Origin: Hydrogenophaga sp.
Lineage (GTDB): Bacteria; Pseudomonadota; Gammaproteobacteria; Burkholderiales; Burkholderiaceae_C
Assembly (NCBI GenBank): GCA_030682835.1
Contig: JAUXNG010000033.1
Span: 1 to 64,000 of the forward strand
Length of the DNA stretch: 64,000 nucleotides
Reading direction: 5' to 3'
Position numbers and translations under genes: made by a program
The notes under the pieces: model-generated
Seen by the model: the letters and a program-made list of their open reading frames with translations, nothing else
What the model was told of the DNA's origin: nothing
Databases searched by the model: none
Shown: in pieces, positions 8,475 to 17,461 of the stretch
Layout of the letters: each line of letters opens with the position of its first letter
Numbering within the stretch: position 1 is the stretch's first letter

Positions 8475-11400
8475 TCAGCGGGCGTTTTCCAGGTACCAGT
8501 AGCTGCGCTTGCGCACCGGAACGATGGTGGGCTTCACCTTGGAGCCCTCAATGCTGGAGCCCTTCGGATTTGGCGCTCCGATGATGAAGGGCACCTGCCG
8601 CTGCGTGGTGGTTTCGGTTCCGTCGGGGTTGGTCACTTTATAAGAGACCATCACTGTGCCCGTGACCGGGCTGGGGGGAAGACCTCCCCCGGTGAGCACC
8701 TGATCGGTGGGAGCCTTGCAGAACAGGGGGACGCCGTACACCTTGGCCTCGCCCAGGTTGGCGCTGCACATGGTGCCGCTGGCTGACACCGGCCGGTTGG
8801 TGCCGAAATAGGTGATACCCGCCACCGTCACTGGCGCGTTGACGATCTTTTCACCGGCGAGGTTCATGGGCAGGAAGCAGCCAGCCGTCTTGTCGTTTTC
8901 CAGTCCGATCTGGCCCAGGTTGGCGGCGGTGATGGGCGTGAACGAGGCGGGGGTTCCCTTGGTGGTGAGCGTGTCGTAGACCGTGAAAAAAGCGTCGGCG
9001 CTGGAGTTGGCCAGTGGCTTCTCCCGGTCGCCCGAGCCAGCCAGCACAGCGGCATAGTTGGGCGTCACGATCACGTCGGGCGGATAGAAGAACTTGCGCA
9101 CGCTGCTGCCCGCCAGCGATGCCAGCTTGAACATGCCCCAGTCGTTCATGGTGGACGAGGTGCCCTTCTCGAAATCGAGGCGGTAGATGGAGCCTCCCAG
9201 GTCGACCGCGTAGGCACGGTCCACCAGGCCGTCGAAGTCGGCGTCCACCAAAGCTACATCAGCCGGCACGCTGCGGTCGGTGTTGAACTGCCTGAGCAGC
9301 GTGCCATTCATCGCGTCTAGCACCAGCACGGCATTGCCCATGGTGGTCGTGCCCGGCGTGGCCAGGTCTTCTGCAGCGGCGTCATAGCCGGCGCCCATGA
9401 TGAGCACGGGGCCGGTATGGCCCTTGATTCGGGCCACCTTGGGCTCCGACCAGGTTTGCCCCAGCACCGCCATGTCGGCCTGCGATTTTTTCCACAGGAA
9501 GATGGGCTGCGCCGGATTGGTCACGTCCAGTGCATACAGCAGGCGCCCGCCACGGCGCATGGTGACGAAAATGACCACCTTCTCGCTGCTGCCATCGGCT
9601 GCCACCTTCTGGTAGACACTGATCGGGCCGTCCACGAAATAGTCGCGCGGTGTGGGCGAGCTGGCCGTGAGTGGCGTGCTCATCAACGTGGTCGACAGGC
9701 GGATCTCGGGATCGTTGTTGCGCAGGCGCTTGAGGCGGGGGAGGTGCTCAGCCGCAACAAAACTCCAGAGTTCGTTGCCCGCCCCGCTTCCACTGGTGTT
9801 GCCGTTGACGGCGCGCAACATGCCGTCGTTGGATCCGTAAAACACAACCACGCCGGTGGTGGTGCCGTAATTCACCACAGCAGGGCGCGAGTGCAGCACA
9901 TCACCGTGCACGCTGGGGCGGACGGTGACAGAGCCACCGGGGCCGGATTCGTCCCCGGCGTTGTCGGCTCCACGCACCCAGTTGATGAGCTGATCACGTT
10001 CGGTGGTCGTGCTCACACCCAGCATGGCGGCGGTGATGGCCGTGGTGGATGTGCTGAACTGGGTAGCGGTTGATGTGGCCAGGTTGGTGTTGCCCGAGCA
10101 GGCCACACAGGTGAACACCGATCGCGTGGTCTGGCCTGTGGCAAAGGCCGAGCGGATCTTTTGCGCCACCCCGCCTTTTTCCACCACCTCACCGTCGGGC
10201 GAGTCTGATGCCGTGGCCGGCGTCCCCATGGGCTCGTTGACCCAGAAGGTGCTGGTGCTCGACCAGAACGACACCGCCGACGGAGACAGGAAACCGGTAG
10301 CCGCCGTGATGGCCGGGTTGCCGTTGGCATCGGCCAGGAAGAGGGTATCGGTGCTGGGCTCGTAGCCAAACTTGTACTGTTTCAGGTTGCCACGCCAGCG
10401 CGGGTTGCCGTCGCCGTCGGGGCGGAACATGCCCATGAAAATCTGGTTGAGGTAGGTGCCACGGGCGCTCACGCTCACGGGCAGGCTGGCAGACGAAAAC
10501 ACGCTGTTGACGGACTGGATCTGGTTGAAGATTTCATTCAATGCTTCCACCAGCTGTGCACCACCGCCCACCGCCGGATCTACCGCAAAGTAATCGCCGC
10601 CGCTGCTGTTGGCCATGCTTTTGAGCAGCGCGGTCCAGCCAGGCCCCTGCCCGGTCTTGCCTGGGTTCACGTCCACGGTGTAGGTGGAGATGTTCAGTGG
10701 CGTCACCTTCATGAAGCGCGCCCACTCGTCCGACACGCCCGTTTGCGAGCCGCTGGGTGAAAGCGTCATGTCGGGTGGGCGGGGAACACCCAGTGCCGCA
10801 TAAGCAGCCGTCAGCTGCGCGGAGGCCTCGGCCGTGTCGGAGTTGTTGTCCTGCACAGGGCCGTTGCTGATGTAGATGATGTAATTGCGTTCGCAGGTGT
10901 TGGTCACCGGGCTGTTGTAAGGTGAGCCCCCTTTGGCTCCAAGCGCATTGCCGGACAAGGCATAGATGGCGTTCGACGCTGCCGTGCCGGAGGTGTTGCC
11001 CGAGAAGTCCGTCTTGTCCTTGTTGTTGCCCGAATAAGGCGCCTTGCCCGCCAGGTAGTAATACGCCTCAGCCATGGTCAGGCCCGCTTTGCCCCCGCTG
11101 CTTTTGTCAGCATTCGAGTCGAAGCTGTTGAGCAGTGCGGCCATGCGCGTCTTGTAGTTGGCATCGAGCAATCGTGAAGATGCCCGCAAATAGCCGCCAG
11201 CAGGACCCGAGTTGGCGCCGCCCGACTCGGTGAACATCATCAGTCCCACGCGAAACCGATCCACGGGCAGGTTGTTGAAGGTCGTCACCAGTGCCGCAAT
11301 TTCGTTCGTGAACGCCGAACTCCAGTTCGCCGTGTTGTCCAGCACGATCAGCACATTGGGCGCGTCGGCTGCCGACGGGTTGCCGCTGTAGATGTCGATG

Positions 11401-11495
11401 TCGCTGGTGAATTGGGCTTGGACTGGTAGCGCCCCAGCCAGGCCGAGCGCCACGGCGGCCAGGCCGAGGGTTCTGCGAATGATGCGCTTGATCAT
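8475..11495 (-). CDS. pilY1: Type IV pilus tip adhesin / assembly protein PilY1 (PilC)
   Basis: 1006 residues from the ATG at 11495 (AGGAAC upstream). A signal peptide ends near LPVQAQ. A von Willebrand A-like region starts at NVLIVLDNTANWSSAF and continues through VGLMMFTES to about residue 370. The C-terminal half is the PilY1 beta-propeller, with VVFYGSNDGMLRAVNG, LLYALDVTNP, GAGYDAAAEDLATPG and VALVDADFDGLVDRAYAVD. PilY1 sits at the pilus tip with the minor pilins, promotes extension and surface sensing and binds calcium. The MIDAS motif DxSxS reads DNTAN, so metal-dependent adhesion through that site may be altered. Last gene of the minor-pilin operon. Confidence 0.93.
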   Translation of the reverse strand: MIKRIIRRTLGLAAVALGLAGALPVQAQFTSDIDIYSGNPSAADAPNVLIVLDNTANWSSAFTNEIAALVTTFNNLPVDRFRVGLMMFTESGGANSGPAGGYLRASSRLLDANYKTRMAALLNSFDSNADKSSGGKAGLTMAEAYYYLAGKAPYSGNNKDKTDFSGNTSGTAASNAIYALSGNALGAKGGSPYNSPVTNTCERNYIIYISNGPVQDNNSDTAEASAQLTAAYAALGVPRPPDMTLSPSGSQTGVSDEWARFMKVTPLNISTYTVDVNPGKTGQGPGWTALLKSMANSSGGDYFAVDPAVGGGAQLVEALNEIFNQIQSVNSVFSSASLPVSVSARGTYLNQIFMGMFRPDGDGNPRWRGNLKQYKFGYEPSTDTLFLADANGNPAITAATGFLSPSAVSFWSSTSTFWVNEPMGTPATASDSPDGEVVEKGGVAQKIRSAFATGQTTRSVFTCVACSGNTNLATSTATQFSTSTTAITAAMLGVSTTTERDQLINWVRGADNAGDESGPGGSVTVRPSVHGDVLHSRPAVVNYGTTTGVVVFYGSNDGMLRAVNGNTSGSGAGNELWSFVAAEHLPRLKRLRNNDPEIRLSTTLMSTPLTASSPTPRDYFVDGPISVYQKVAADGSSEKVVIFVTMRRGGRLLYALDVTNPAQPIFLWKKSQADMAVLGQTWSEPKVARIKGHTGPVLIMGAGYDAAAEDLATPGTTTMGNAVLVLDAMNGTLLRQFNTDRSVPADVALVDADFDGLVDRAYAVDLGGSIYRLDFEKGTSSTMNDWGMFKLASLAGSSVRKFFYPPDVIVTPNYAAVLAGSGDREKPLANSSADAFFTVYDTLTTKGTPASFTPITAANLGQIGLENDKTAGCFLPMNLAGEKIVNAPVTVAGITYFGTNRPVSASGTMCSANLGEAKVYGVPLFCKAPTDQVLTGGGLPPSPVTGTVMVSYKVTNPDGTETTTQRQVPFIIGAPNPKGSSIEGSKVKPTIVPVRKRSYWYLENAR

Positions 11496-11512
11496 GGCTG
11501 GGTTCCTTTCTT

Positions 11513-12073
11513 TCACAGACACAGGTTTTCGGCGTCGGCTTCGAGCACACGCACCGCCACGCCCTGGTTGACCACCACCCGCGTGTCGGTCTTGGCGTCC
11601 ACCACCTCGGCGCTCACATTCCATTCGCTGTTCGCGCATAGAGAGTTGCCCGCGGTGCTGGAAGCGCCAGGCCCATCGATGCCGCCGAGCTGTACGGTGC
11701 CGGACTTCATGCAGGCGAGGTCAGCGTCCAGATCGGGGTTCAGGTCGGTGGATTTGATGGGCTTGGTGCGGTAGCAGGCGGGCGTGGGGTCCAGGCTGGC
11801 GGTGTAGTCGGTGACGCCATCGCCGTCAATGTCGACCTCCAGCGGGTTGGCGGCCACCTGCTCGGGGTTGGTGGTGAACAGGCTGGAGCTGATGGTGTCT
11901 TCGATGGCTTTCTGCGCCACCGCAATCGACTCCTGGCGCGACTGCATGTTGCCCACGATGCGCAGATTGCCGGTGGAGCTTTTGTAGGCGCTGATGGCAA
12001 AAAGGCTCATGAGCACCAGGAAGATCATGGCCACCAGCAGGGTGGCGCCGCGTTGTCGGTGCTGGGTGTTCAT
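11513..12073 (-). CDS. pilX: Minor pilin PilX
   Basis: 186 residues. RQRGATLLVAMIFLVLMSLF is the prepilin cleavage site and hydrophobic helix; the residue 5 after cleavage is Val or Leu rather than Glu, typical of PilX. IDGDGVTDY resembles a calcium-type loop. PilX is a core minor pilin that primes pilus assembly with PilVWE and PilY1. Its start overlaps the pilW stop by a few bases (12070-12073), a sign of translational coupling; pilY1 starts 17 bases after its stop. Confidence 0.9.
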   Translation of the reverse strand: MNTQHRQRGATLLVAMIFLVLMSLFAISAYKSSTGNLRIVGNMQSRQESIAVAQKAIEDTISSSLFTTNPEQVAANPLEVDIDGDGVTDYTASLDPTPACYRTKPIKSTDLNPDLDADLACMKSGTVQLGGIDGPGASSTAGNSLCANSEWNVSAEVVDAKTDTRVVVNQGVAVRVLEADAENLCL

Positions 12074-13107
12074 GGTGCTTCACGCGGACCGGCGATGTTG
12101 TTGAGGCGCGTGGTGGCGGTGTACACGCGGCGCTTGAAGTTGTCGTTGACAGGACCGACCGTGCCAGCCAGACCCAGCGAGTAGGTCTTCCCGTCCTGGA
12201 ACCCCGGGGTGGGTTCTGACGAACGCGAGAGCAGGTGTACCCGCACACCGACCACGTTGCTCCAGTCGTTGTCGGCGGCACCGGCCGTCCCGCTCAGACC
12301 GAGGCGGTACACATCGGGGCCACCGTTGCCATCGGTGTCGAAGCCGTACTCGAACGCGATGTCGTCCACGCCCTCTGCCAGGGGAGACACCACGAAGGAA
12401 CTGGTGAAAAGCTCGGCCCGCTTGAGGGTGGGAATGGTGTCCACACCGCATTCGTTGCAGGTCGCGACGAAATAGATCCGGGAGATGTAGCGCTGAACCA
12501 GATTGATGCCGGTGCAGTTCTGGTCTTTCAGGTTGAAATCGGCAGCGTTGGTGGAAAGCACGAAACGGATGTCCGGCGGGTCGGAAACGCAGCGGGACGT
12601 CTGAACGTGAAAACGGTCATTCGTGGCCACACCAGGGGACACCCTGTCGGTATCCAGGCGGCGCACGACCAGGGCCGGGGTTCCGGTCTTGCGGTTGGTG
12701 AGGCATTCCAGCCCGGTCGTTTCCGCCTTGGCCACCCCCGTGACCGGGAACGGCGCTTCGAACGGGGTGACGGGGGCCAGGGTGGGGTTCTTCCAGCCAA
12801 GACTGGCGCTGCCCGTTCCGCAAGGTGCCGCCGGCTTGAGAGCGGCGCCCTCCATGCTGACTTCACCGTAATAGCCGGCCACGCTCAGGTCTTCTGTCAG
12901 CAGCTCCAGACCGTAGCGACCGCTCTCCAGCTGGCGAATGGATTTCTCCAGTTCATTGCCGGTCTGGCTACTGTTGGCAAACAGGGTGACGAGGCCTGCC
13001 ACCAGAATTAGCCCCACCGTCATGGCCACGAGCAGTTCGATCAGCGAAAACCCGCGCTCGCTGCGAGGCAGCGGTCGTGTTCTCAGGGGTTTGCGGGCGT
13101 GCATCAT
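12070..13107 (-). CDS. pilW: Minor pilin PilW
   Basis: 345 residues from the ATG at 13107. ERGFSLIELLVAMTVGLILV is a perfect type IV prepilin motif (cleavage after Gly, then Phe, Glu at +5). The long C-terminal domain includes SGRYGLELLTEDLSVAGYYG, typical of PilW, and Cys pairs (TCNECG). The ATG overlaps the pilV stop as ATGA, so translation is coupled. An alternative start is the next ATG, one codon downstream. Confidence 0.92.
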   Translation of the reverse strand: MMHARKPLRTRPLPRSERGFSLIELLVAMTVGLILVAGLVTLFANSSQTGNELEKSIRQLESGRYGLELLTEDLSVAGYYGEVSMEGAALKPAAPCGTGSASLGWKNPTLAPVTPFEAPFPVTGVAKAETTGLECLTNRKTGTPALVVRRLDTDRVSPGVATNDRFHVQTSRCVSDPPDIRFVLSTNAADFNLKDQNCTGINLVQRYISRIYFVATCNECGVDTIPTLKRAELFTSSFVVSPLAEGVDDIAFEYGFDTDGNGGPDVYRLGLSGTAGAADNDWSNVVGVRVHLLSRSSEPTPGFQDGKTYSLGLAGTVGPVNDNFKRRVYTATTRLNNIAGPREAP

Positions 13108-13631
13108 GATGAGAGGTCGGCAATCTGCACCACGGTGGTGACGGCGCGGCGCGTGTCCTCGCTGGCGTAGGCATCTTTGCCGCACTCAGTGACAGGGGCA
13201 CCGGTGGACTGCACGCCTTGCCACACGAGGCTGATGAGGTACTGGTTGGGCGCCGGGCTGGAGATACAGGCGCGTGCACCCAGCATGGCACCCAGCTTGG
13301 CCGCGCCTTGTACCTCGGCCGCCCCCTGTATCAGCTGGCTCCATTCGCACAGGTCAATAGCTGCGCGCGTGACGGGCGCGGCGCAACTGGCCGGGTTGGT
13401 GACGCCGATGTCATCGGCCACATACGCCGCTGCATTGGTGCGGTTGAGCGCGATGCGCTCGGCCATGTCGTTGATCAGGATCAGTGCCTGGGTGCGCTGG
13501 TAACCCTCCACCTGGGAAACCGCAGTCTGTGCTTGCAGGCCGACAAAGCCCAGGATGCCAAAGGCGGTGATCAGGATGGCCACCAGCACTTCGATCATGG
13601 CGGCACCGGCCTGAGACTGCGGTGTTTTCAT
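13104..13631 (-). CDS. pilV: Minor pilin PilV
   Basis: 175 residues from the ATG at 13631, just after the fimT stop. The motif QAGAAMIEVLVAILITAFGI is a prepilin-like N-terminus with Glu at +5 but Ala rather than Phe at the cleavage position. ALILINDMAERIALNR is the typical PilV helix. It belongs to the PilVWX-FimT priming set at the pilus base or tip. An alternative start five codons upstream (MPRLAMK) is possible. Confidence 0.9.
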   Translation of the reverse strand: MKTPQSQAGAAMIEVLVAILITAFGILGFVGLQAQTAVSQVEGYQRTQALILINDMAERIALNRTNAAAYVADDIGVTNPASCAAPVTRAAIDLCEWSQLIQGAAEVQGAAKLGAMLGARACISSPAPNQYLISLVWQGVQSTGAPVTECGKDAYASEDTRRAVTTVVQIADLSS

Positions 13632-13633
13632 GG

Positions 13634-14110
13634 CTAGGCGGGGCATGCCGTGTTGGCGCTCTTGGGACGACCCGATGGATCGAGCGAGACACAACGCTTG
13701 GGGGTGTTCAGGTAGGCCAGCTGAAAGCGCACGGTGCTGGTGGTGCCACTGCGCCCGTTTCGGTCAAACACCACGCTGGCCGGTGCTCCGCTTGAAAACG
13801 CCACGCCGGTTCCCAGCGCGTTCTGCGCACTGAGGATGTCGGCATCAGCCCCGGCCGTGACCCGCCAGCCGTCTGCCCAATTGCCGGCCGTCGGCGTCAG
13901 GGTGACGCTGGCGCCCCGTTTCACCGCTTCGCTGCGCGCCAGCACGAGGTCACTCACAAGACTGTGGGCCGCAGCCCGGATGCGCTGAGCCGCGAGCAGG
14001 TCGCGAAAGGTCGGTGCAGCCAGCGACAGCAGAATGGCCAGCACGGCCACCGTCACGATGAGCTCGATCAAGGTGACTCCGGAATGATGGCGCCTGGTCA
14101 AAGTGGTCAT
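13634..14110 (-). CDS. fimT: Minor pseudopilin FimT / GspH type
   Basis: 158 residues. HHSGVTLIELIVTVAVLAIL carries the prepilin cleavage site and hydrophobic helix with Glu at +5. AQRIRAAAHSLVSDLVLARSEAVKRG is the GspH/FimT helix, split here by position rather than as one motif: it runs from about residue 40 to 66. The C-terminus RCVSLDPSGRP is typical. FimT in some species binds DNA during natural transformation. It follows pilE by 9 bases in the same operon. Confidence 0.9.
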   Translation of the reverse strand: MTTLTRRHHSGVTLIELIVTVAVLAILLSLAAPTFRDLLAAQRIRAAAHSLVSDLVLARSEAVKRGASVTLTPTAGNWADGWRVTAGADADILSAQNALGTGVAFSSGAPASVVFDRNGRSGTTSTVRFQLAYLNTPKRCVSLDPSGRPKSANTACPA

Positions 14111-14119
14111 GCCCTCACC

Positions 14120-14506
14120 TCACCAGCAGGTGGCAGGAGATTTGGCACCCCTGTGGGTCAACGTCAGGGTGCCGCAGCTATCGGCCGCCTGTGTGCCAAT
14201 GGGCGCGGCCGTGGCGGTGAACGCTGGGACGGTGGCCGTTCCCACCACGACGGTCAGGGAATACGTGAGTTGCACCGAGGCGGGCACGCTGACTTGCAGA
14301 TCCGCGATGCTGCTGCGGTAGCTGCGCATGTCCAGCAGGTTCTGCTGCTGTTTGGCGCCGATGTTCAGCAGCGTGGCCTGCGCCTCAGCCCGCCGGGCTT
14401 TGCGCACCTGATCAAGATACGACGGGTAGGCGACGGCCGCCAGAATGCCGATGACCGCGACAACGATCATCAATTCAATCAGGGTGAAACCGCGCTGGCG
14501 TGACAT
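14120..14506 (-). CDS. pilE: Type IV pilin PilE-like protein
   Basis: 128 residues from the ATG at 14506. [20 protein letters not shown] is a textbook prepilin N-terminus, followed by [17 protein letters not shown] and a short C-terminal domain with a Cys pair ([12 protein letters not shown]...CW). PilE in this position is a minor pilin; PilA is the usual major subunit. Here it is the first gene of the operon, whereas in Pseudomonas pilE is last. The promoter must lie between it and the divergent exonuclease gene. Confidence 0.88.
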   Translation of the reverse strand: MSRQRGFTLIELMIVVAVIGILAAVAYPSYLDQVRKARRAEAQATLLNIGAKQQQNLLDMRSYRSSIADLQVSVPASVQLTYSLTVVVGTATVPAFTATAAPIGTQAADSCGTLTLTHRGAKSPATCW

Positions 14507-14708
14507 GAAAGCGTGCAGCCTGAAGCCGCGAGTTAACTGCAAGGTTTACAAGAACCGCATTTTTTGGCGGACGCTTCCCGCTGAGGCGGCGGCGGCGACC
14601 GGTGGCACAATGCGCGAGACCAATGGCCACTCACTTCGCATAGTGAAACGCCGAATACCCCCACCCCCTTCGCATACGCCATTCACTGCCGCCTGCGGCG
14701 CCTTCTTC

Positions 14709-15323
14709 ATGAGCCGCATCGCCGTCATCGACTTTGAAACCACCGGCATTTCGCCCGCCATGGGCGATCGTGCTACCGAGGTGGCGATTGTGCTGACCGA
14801 ACGCGGACAGGTGGTGGACCGGTTTCAAAGCCTCATGAACGCGGGCGTCCGCATCCCGTCCTTCATCACGCAGCTCACCGGCATCACCAACGCCATGGTG
14901 GCGAGCGCACCATCGGCCGAGACGGTGATGGCAGACGCTGCGCGCTTTGTCGGCCCTGTACCGCTGGTGGCGCACAACGCGGCGTTTGACCGCAAGTTCT
15001 GGCAGGCCGAGCTGGCACGCGCTGGCATGGAGGCGGCGCACCCGTTTGCCTGCACCGTGCTGCTGTCGCGCCGCCTGTATCCCCACGCGCCCAACCACAA
15101 GCTGGGCACGCTGGTCGACTTTCACCGCCTGCCGCGCACGGGGCAGGCCCACCGCGCTCTGGCCGATGCTGAAATGGCCGCGGCACTGCTGGGCCAGATC
15201 CAGCACGATCTGCGCACCCGGCACGGCATGGCGGACCCGCACCATGCGGCGCTGATCAGCCTGCAGAAATGCACGCGCGCGGCCATCCCCGCCCTGTTGC
15301 AGCGCATGGCCTGCGCGGTCTGA
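14709..15323 (+). CDS. 3'-5' exonuclease, DnaQ-like (DEDDh)
   Basis: 204 residues from the ATG at 14709. The DEDDh motifs are complete: VIDFETTG (Exo I), VAHNAAFDRKF (Exo II) and HRALADAEMAA (Exo III with catalytic His). It is a stand-alone nuclease of DNA polymerase III epsilon / RNase T fold, without the polymerase-binding tail of a true DnaQ, so a repair or RNA-trimming role is as likely as proofreading. It is followed 36 bases later by the DAHP synthase gene. Confidence 0.88.
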   Translation: MSRIAVIDFETTGISPAMGDRATEVAIVLTERGQVVDRFQSLMNAGVRIPSFITQLTGITNAMVASAPSAETVMADAARFVGPVPLVAHNAAFDRKFWQAELARAGMEAAHPFACTVLLSRRLYPHAPNHKLGTLVDFHRLPRTGQAHRALADAEMAAALLGQIQHDLRTRHGMADPHHAALISLQKCTRAAIPALLQRMACAV

Positions 15324-15359
15324 TTGCCGCGTTTTCTCTCCACCGAAACACCCTGTCCC

Positions 15360-16466
15360 ATGCCGCACCGCATCCACCCCGCCTCGCCCCCCACCCGCGA
15401 CACGACACGCATCGACGACCTGCGCATTGAGGCGGTGCGCCCGCTCATCACGCCGGCCCTGCTGCAGGAATGGCTGCCCACGCCGGCGGCTGCACAGACG
15501 CTGGTGGAGCAAAGTCGCGCTGCCATCTCCCGCGTGCTGCAGGGGGCCGACGACCGGCTGGTGGTGGTCGTGGGGCCGTGCTCCATCCACGACCACGACC
15601 AGGCTATGGACTACGCCCGTCTGCTCAAGGAACAGGCCGATGCGCTGCAGGACGACCTGCTCGTGGTGATGCGCGTGTATTTCGAGAAGCCGCGCACCAC
15701 CGTGGGCTGGAAGGGCTACATCAACGACCCGCACCTGGACGGCAGCTTTGCCATCAACGAAGGGCTGGAACTGGCCCGCGCACTCTTGCTGGACGTGCTG
15801 GCGCTCGGGCTGCCGGTCGGCACCGAGTTTCTGGATCTGCTGAGCCCACAGTTCATCAGCGACCTGGTGAGCTGGGGCGCCATCGGCGCGCGCACCACTG
15901 AAAGTCAGAGCCACCGCCAGCTGGCCAGCGGCCTGAGCTGCCCGGTGGGATTCAAGAACGGCACCGACGGTGGGGTAAAAGTGGCGTCGGACGCGATCCA
16001 GGCGGCGCAGGCGGCCCACGCCTTCATGGGCATGACCAAGATGGGTCAGGCGGCGATTTTCGAGACACGCGGCAATCAGGACTGCCATGTGATCCTGCGC
16101 GGCGGCAAACAACCCAACTACAGCGCCGCCGATGTGGACGCGACCTGTGTCCAGCTGAGGGCGGCGGGTCTGCGCGAACAGGTGATGGTCGATGTGTCAC
16201 ACGCCAACAGCAGCAAGCAGCACCGCCGGCAGATCGACGTGGCGGCCGAGGTGGCGGCGCAGGTGGCGGGGGGAGACGCCCGCATCATGGGCGTGATGAT
16301 CGAGAGCCACCTGCAAGAAGGGCGGCAGGACATCGTGCCGGGTCAGCCGCTGACCCGTGGGGTGAGCGTGACCGACGCCTGCATCAGCTTTGAGCAGACC
16401 GTGCCGGTGCTGCAAACGCTGGCTGCCGCCGTGCAAGCACGGCGGCGGGGAATTGCTGATGCCTGA
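15360..16466 (+). CDS. aroG: 3-deoxy-7-phosphoheptulonate (DAHP) synthase, class I
   Basis: Condenses phosphoenolpyruvate and erythrose 4-phosphate in the first step of the shikimate pathway. 368 residues from the ATG at 15360. Motifs of class I-alpha enzymes: VVGPCSIHDHDQAMDYA, EKPRTTVGWKGYINDP, GTEFLDLLSPQ, GFKNGTDGG and the metal-binding Cys and His regions. The AroF/G/H isoenzyme (Tyr, Phe or Trp feedback) cannot be assigned by eye; aroG is a family-level symbol. It is in tandem with the exonuclease gene. Confidence 0.93.
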   Translation: MPHRIHPASPPTRDTTRIDDLRIEAVRPLITPALLQEWLPTPAAAQTLVEQSRAAISRVLQGADDRLVVVVGPCSIHDHDQAMDYARLLKEQADALQDDLLVVMRVYFEKPRTTVGWKGYINDPHLDGSFAINEGLELARALLLDVLALGLPVGTEFLDLLSPQFISDLVSWGAIGARTTESQSHRQLASGLSCPVGFKNGTDGGVKVASDAIQAAQAAHAFMGMTKMGQAAIFETRGNQDCHVILRGGKQPNYSAADVDATCVQLRAAGLREQVMVDVSHANSSKQHRRQIDVAAEVAAQVAGGDARIMGVMIESHLQEGRQDIVPGQPLTRGVSVTDACISFEQTVPVLQTLAAAVQARRRGIADA

Positions 16467-16526
16467 CCCGCAGGTATTGGCGCCAGCTGGTGGGCACGCA
16501 AGACGCGCGACCAGCGAGGGCCGGTT

Positions 16527-16781
16527 TCAGCGAGGGCGGCGCGGCACCATCGGGCCGCGGCCTTCAATGTGGCGAAAATTGATGCGCCCCTTGGTCAGGT
16601 CGTAGGGCGAGAGCTCCAGCGAGACGCGGTCACCCGCCAGAATGCGGATGTGGTTCTTGCGCATCTTGCCAGCGGAGTAAGCGATCAGCTGGTGACCGTT
16701 GTCCAGCGTCACGCGAAAACGGGTGTCGGGCAACACCTCGTTCACGACGCCCATCATGTCAATCAGGTCTTCCTTGGCCAT
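16527..16781 (-). CDS. infA: Translation initiation factor IF-1 paralogue
   Basis: 84 residues, an OB-fold IF-1: [20 protein letters not shown], then [49 protein letters not shown]-1 blocks the ribosomal A site during initiation. Usual IF-1 has 72 residues and ends near the KGRI strand; this one has a short basic tail ([13 protein letters not shown]). Burkholderiales often have two infA genes, the other in the ribosomal protein operon, so this is probably the second copy, possibly stress-linked. It lies alone between aroG and a small unknown gene. Confidence 0.9.
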   Translation of the reverse strand: MAKEDLIDMMGVVNEVLPDTRFRVTLDNGHQLIAYSAGKMRKNHIRILAGDRVSLELSPYDLTKGRINFRHIEGRGPMVPRRPR

Positions 16782-16818
16782 GGTGTGTTCCTTTTCGTGA
16801 AGTATCGATCAGATCGGT

Positions 16819-17088
16819 TCAGTTCGGGCGTACCGACTGCCGTGCAAGCTCCTGCACCCAGTCAATGCCCTGAGCAATCGCGTAATCAGCCGCCGCGTCG
16901 TGCGTGGTGAACTCATTGGTGAAACGCATCACCCGCGCGGTGGAGGCGCTGCCGTGGCCGCTGGCGATGGACACCTGTGCGGCAAATCGTCCGCCCGGCA
17001 GCAGGCGGGGGCAGGCCGCAATGCGGTACCGGCCCATGGTGAGCGGAGAAACTGTCGAAATCGTTGTCGTTTTAAAGTTATGAATCAT
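16819..17088 (-). CDS. Small conserved protein, unknown function
   Basis: About 89 residues from the ATG at 17088; later ATG 17037 (MGRYRIAACPRLLPGG) is an equal alternative, and neither has a strong ribosome site. The core YRIAACPRLLPGGRFAAQVSI, RVMRFTNEFTTHDAA and ADYAIAQGIDWVQE resembles small soluble proteins with an N-terminal three-strand sheet and a C-terminal helix that often accompany cold-shock or translation genes in Burkholderiales. I cannot name a family. It lies just upstream of the IF-1 paralogue on the same strand. Confidence 0.55.
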   Translation of the reverse strand: MIHNFKTTTISTVSPLTMGRYRIAACPRLLPGGRFAAQVSIASGHGSASTARVMRFTNEFTTHDAAADYAIAQGIDWVQELARQSVRPN

Positions 17089-17097
17089 CAAATACAT

Positions 17098-17461
17098 CAG
17101 TGGGCGGGGTGAGGCGGCAACAGCCGCCAGCCAGAAACGCCCGAATAGCAAAGTGGCAGCCCCAAAGCGCCGGGGTGCCCAACTGGATCAACCGGCACCG
17201 GCAGGTGTTGAAAACACCACATCGGTACCAGTGCACGCGCCACGGCAGGGGCATCGCAACAGCAGGGAGAACATGTGTCACGCAGCGTACCTTGTCAGGA
17301 AAACAGCTGTGTGACCCGCCGTGGAGGGGCTGGACCGGCGACCCCTCTGCCAGGGGCGGTGCGACGTACCCCAGAGGGCTTGACGCGGCCAGTCGCCCAA
17401 GGCGAACCAGTTAATGTAGCACGTATGCAGGAAAGCTGCACGCGGACCGACGGGCAGAGCA
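17098..17461. other. Gene-free stretch between small protein and UbiB-family gene
   Basis: About 360 bases without a supported gene. It holds one perfect short hairpin (GGCGGC-AACA-GCCGCC near 17111-17126) without a T run, and GC-rich sequence. The short open frames here lack ribosome sites and coding character. The UbiB-family gene ends at 17462, so no promoter for it is expected here. Confidence 0.5.

Noticed and set aside
14631-16112. Long minus-strand frame opposite the exonuclease and aroG
   Set aside because: Both plus-strand genes have complete catalytic motifs; the minus frame has none.
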